The notes beneath the pieces were generated by a model. That model saw nothing but the letters and a program-made list of their open reading frames with translations. It was not told where the DNA came from and did no database searches. From an uncultured Methylocystaceae bacterium (GTDB lineage Bacteria > Pseudomonadota > Alphaproteobacteria > Rhizobiales > Beijerinckiaceae): a DNA stretch of 6,647 bases. This document shows, piece by piece, positions 4,585 to 6,647 of the stretch (positions are counted from its first letter, which is position 1; every line of letters begins with the position of its first letter). Made by a program: the position numbers and the translations under genes. The DNA is taken from contig CAMFKC010000128.1 of NCBI GenBank assembly GCA_945956975.1, positions 1 to 6,647 on the forward strand, in the 5' to 3' direction.

Positions 4585-6453
4585 ATGGCGCTCAAAAAAT
4601 TCGGCCCGCTTCTGATTCCGGAATTTGGTTTCCTGAACAGCCGGGTTCGCGTGAAATGGATTCTTGCTGCGCTTGTTCTCGCGCCGGTCCTCGCCTTCTG
4701 CTACGTAGCGCTCGGCGGCGCGCCGACCGCAGCCGACAGGCCTGACTCCTGGGCCGCGCGCCACTTCCTCCATTTCGCATTCAAGCGCAGCGTCGCAGCC
4801 GGCGCGCGATACGTCATCCCGCCGGATGATCTGAATGCGCCAGGCCGCATCAAGCTTGGCGCGCAGGGCTTCTCCATGGTTTGCGCCAATTGTCATGGCG
4901 CGCCGGGCGCCGGGCAGTCCGTCGTCGCCCTCTCGATGAATCCGAGGCCGCAATATCTTCCGCATGTCGTAGGCCAGTTCACGGATAGCGAACTCTTCGT
5001 CATCATTCGCGATGGCGTTCATTTCTCGGCCATGCCGGCCTGGCCAACCGCAATGCGCGGTGACGAGATATGGTCGATGGTCGCATTTGTTCGCCAATTG
5101 CCGAAGATGGACGCCGCAACCTACGCCAGCCTCGCAGCGCATCCGGACGCCAAGGACGCTCCGGCCATCGCGCGGGAGGCAAATGCCGCGCTGAGGCCAG
5201 CCGACGCACGCAACGCCGCCCCGCCAGCGGACGAATTTCTCTACGCGGCGCCGGCCACGGGCTTCGGCGCGCCGGTGCTCGCCAGCAACCCGACGGCGGT
5301 CTGCGCGGGGTGCCATGGCGCTGGCGACGGCGCGCCGACGCAGGGCGAAGCGCCCAACCTAACGATCCAGGACGGCGCGTATTTGCGTGCGGCTCTCGAA
5401 GCCTATGTCGGCGGCGCCCGCAAGAGCGGCTACATGCGCGAGATCGCCTCGCAATTGTCCAGCGCCCAGATCGACGCGCTCGCCGAGCATTACGGCAACC
5501 AGCCGGCCGCAACCTCCCCAGCGCGGGCCCAGGCAGACGCAGCCATTCTACGGCGCGGCGAGGAAATTGCGCTGCGTGGCGTGCCCGAAACGGCGACGCC
5601 TGCCTGCGCGAACTGTCACGACGGCCCGGGCGCGAAAATCAGCGGCGCGCCCCGCATCGCCGGCCAATCGGCGGTCTATCTCCAGCGGCAATTGACCGCT
5701 TTCCGCACGGGCGGGCGCGGCGCGACAGGCCTGTGGAACCCGATGCCGACCATGGCCCACGACTTTTCCGACGCTGATATAACGTCGCTGGCGGCCTATT
5801 ACGCAAGCCTGGCGCCGACCAAGGGCAAGCCCGCCGCGATGGTGGCGGTCGTTCGCGAGGGCGATCCCGACAAGGGTCATGCGCGCTTCGACGCCATCTG
5901 CAGCAAATGCCACATGCAGGGCGGACGTGGCGATGCTGACGGTCTGCGGCCGGATCTGACCCTCCAGTCGGCGGCCTACGTCACGCAGACCCTGCAGGCT
6001 TTTCGCGCCGAGCAGCGCGGGAACAACAAGATGTTCGAAGTGGCCCAGAGCCTGAATTTCGGAGAGATCGCCGATCTCGCCGCCTATGTGCAGTCATTGG
6101 CGCCGCAGGTCTCGACGGCGCGGCCGGCGGCCGGTCAGGCTTCGGGCGAGGGAGCCGACATGCTTGCAAGCCACGGCGATCCGGCTCGCGGCGTCCCGGC
6201 TTGCAACGCATGCCATGGCGCGGACGGCGTATCCGCCCTGCCGCTCGTACCCCGTCTGAATGGCCAGAGCGCCCAATATCTTCAGGCGCGGCTGGACAGC
6301 TTCGCCAACGCCGGGCGGGGCGACGTCAGCGGGCTGAACCCCATGCCGCAGATCGCATCGCGGCTGACCGCACAGGAGCGCGCGGCGCTGGCCGTGCATT
6401 TCGCGAATGCGCCTCTGTTGCAGAAGACGCAGACGACAGCCGCCATACACTAG
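4585..6453 (+). CDS. Membrane-anchored pentahaem cytochrome c
   Basis: This 622-residue protein has a short cytoplasmic N-terminus, one membrane segment (about residues 25-45, KWILAALVLAPVLAFCYVAL) and a large periplasmic part with five CXXCH haem-attachment sites: Cys100-His104, Cys240-His244, Cys341-His345, Cys439-His443 and Cys540-His544. Likely Met axial ligands are Met150 (FSAMPAW), Met284, Met387 or Met390, Met483 and Met587. Domain 1 is a class I type seen in dehydrogenase-linked cytochromes; domains 2-5 resemble cytochrome c4 domains. The role is probably electron transfer from a periplasmic or membrane donor towards an oxidase, but no catalytic partner lies in the window. ATG 4585 is the only upstream ATG close to the membrane segment; it lacks a good ribosome site. 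GTG 4651 is an alternative that would leave almost no cytoplasmic leader. It lies 91 bases behind the AbfD-like gene and could be co-transcribed. Confidence 0.93.
   Translation: MALKKFGPLLIPEFGFLNSRVRVKWILAALVLAPVLAFCYVALGGAPTAADRPDSWAARHFLHFAFKRSVAAGARYVIPPDDLNAPGRIKLGAQGFSMVCANCHGAPGAGQSVVALSMNPRPQYLPHVVGQFTDSELFVIIRDGVHFSAMPAWPTAMRGDEIWSMVAFVRQLPKMDAATYASLAAHPDAKDAPAIAREANAALRPADARNAAPPADEFLYAAPATGFGAPVLASNPTAVCAGCHGAGDGAPTQGEAPNLTIQDGAYLRAALEAYVGGARKSGYMREIASQLSSAQIDALAEHYGNQPAATSPARAQADAAILRRGEEIALRGVPETATPACANCHDGPGAKISGAPRIAGQSAVYLQRQLTAFRTGGRGATGLWNPMPTMAHDFSDADITSLAAYYASLAPTKGKPAAMVAVVREGDPDKGHARFDAICSKCHMQGGRGDADGLRPDLTLQSAAYVTQTLQAFRAEQRGNNKMFEVAQSLNFGEIADLAAYVQSLAPQVSTARPAAGQASGEGADMLASHGDPARGVPACNACHGADGVSALPLVPRLNGQSAQYLQARLDSFANAGRGDVSGLNPMPQIASRLTAQERAALAVHFANAPLLQKTQTTAAIH
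5257..6420 (+). repeat. Tandem duplication of a cytochrome c4-like di-domain within the pentahaem gene
   Basis: Domains 3 (about 5536-5817) and 5 (about 6160-6420) share GQSAxYLQxxL, xFxxxGRG and a LxNPMPxxA or WNPMPxxA Met loop. Domains 2 (5257-5502) and 4 (5854-6105) share the related xQxxAYxxxxLxAxxxxxR pattern without NPMP. The alternation 2-3/4-5 suggests a two-haem unit that was copied once. The DNA copies have diverged, so the repeat is visible at protein level only. Confidence 0.65.
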
Positions 6454-6463
6454 GCCGGCTGGC

Positions 6464-6647
6464 TCAGTGTGCGCGCGATATGCAGAAATCTACAGTTTCC
6501 AGGAGCGCGGTCTTGACCGGCGACTGGCCGAAAATCTCCAGCGCATCGCGCGCCATCGCGCCATAATGGCGCGCGCGCTCGATCGTATGCACGAGCGCGC
6601 GGGGGTTGCGCAAGATGGCGAGCGCTGTCTCGAGATCGCCGTCGGCA
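6464..6647 (-). CDS. Polyprenyl diphosphate synthase, C-terminal end (5' part outside window)
   Basis: The minus strand encodes the last 60 residues before TGA at 6466-6464. The segment TIERARHYGAMARDALEIF, followed by a LLETVDFCISRAH ending, is typical of the C-terminus of long-chain trans-polyprenyl synthases (octaprenyl or decaprenyl diphosphate synthase), which build the ubiquinone side chain from isopentenyl diphosphate. The DDxxD motifs that bind the diphosphate substrates lie further upstream, outside the window, so chain length and exact gene name cannot be told. It is convergent with the cytochrome gene with only 10 bases between stops, and no hairpin with a T-run is visible there. 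Confidence 0.85.
   Translation of the reverse strand, partial: ADGDLETALAILRNPRALVHTIERARHYGAMARDALEIFGQSPVKTALLETVDFCISRAH

Noticed and set aside
4531..5316. A 261-codon minus-strand open frame antisense to the cytochrome
   Set aside because: It lies opposite the haem-binding sequence and shows no family features.
6454..6463. A terminator between the convergent cytochrome and polyprenyl synthase genes
   Set aside because: The 10-base gap and the surrounding GGCCGGCTGGC have no stable hairpin followed by a T-run on either strand.

Overview
This 6.65 kb window is GC-rich (roughly 65%), uses almost only G/C-ending codons and has short intergenic gaps with good GGAGG-type ribosome binding sites. 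Together with protein content typical of alphaproteobacteria (Tat-exported nicotinamidase, CaiB/BaiF CoA-transferase, long-chain polyprenyl synthase, membrane-anchored multihaem cytochrome c), it suggests an aerobic alphaproteobacterium, probably of the Rhizobiales/Hyphomicrobiales. The lineage is an inference from style, not from a marker gene. I see no tRNA, rRNA, CRISPR array, insertion sequence or phage gene.

Layout. (1) 1-499, minus: 5' part of a nicotinamidase-type hydrolase (pncA-like) with a twin-arginine signal peptide; it runs off the left edge. (2) 607-1845, plus: a family III CoA-transferase, divergent from pncA. (3) 1978-2322, plus: a small exported SH3-like protein. (4) 2326-2859, minus: a cytoplasmic isochorismatase-family hydrolase, convergent with (3) with only 3 bases between stop codons. 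(5) 2967-4493, plus: an HpaB/AbfD-superfamily flavoprotein, divergent from (4) across a 107-base gap holding possible overlapping promoters and an inverted repeat that embraces both start sites. (6) 4585-6453, plus: a membrane-anchored protein with five CXXCH haem sites. (7) 6464-6647, minus: C-terminus of a polyprenyl diphosphate synthase, convergent with (6) and cut by the right edge.

How they may work together. Genes 2, 4, 5 and 6 could form a small catabolic cluster: CoA activation of an acid, an FAD-dependent step, an amidase/hydrolase-like step and an exported electron carrier. No substrate can be read from the sequence. pncA and the polyprenyl synthase look like unrelated neighbours.

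The most interesting point is gene 5. Its overall sequence follows 4-hydroxybutyryl-CoA dehydratase (AbfD), but two of the four iron-sulfur ligands are replaced and the phenol-binding residues of HpaB are also absent, so its chemistry is open. The second is the pentahaem cytochrome, which appears to be an unrelated class I domain fused to two tandem cytochrome c4-like di-domains. I see no evidence of a wholly new multi-gene system such as a defence island.
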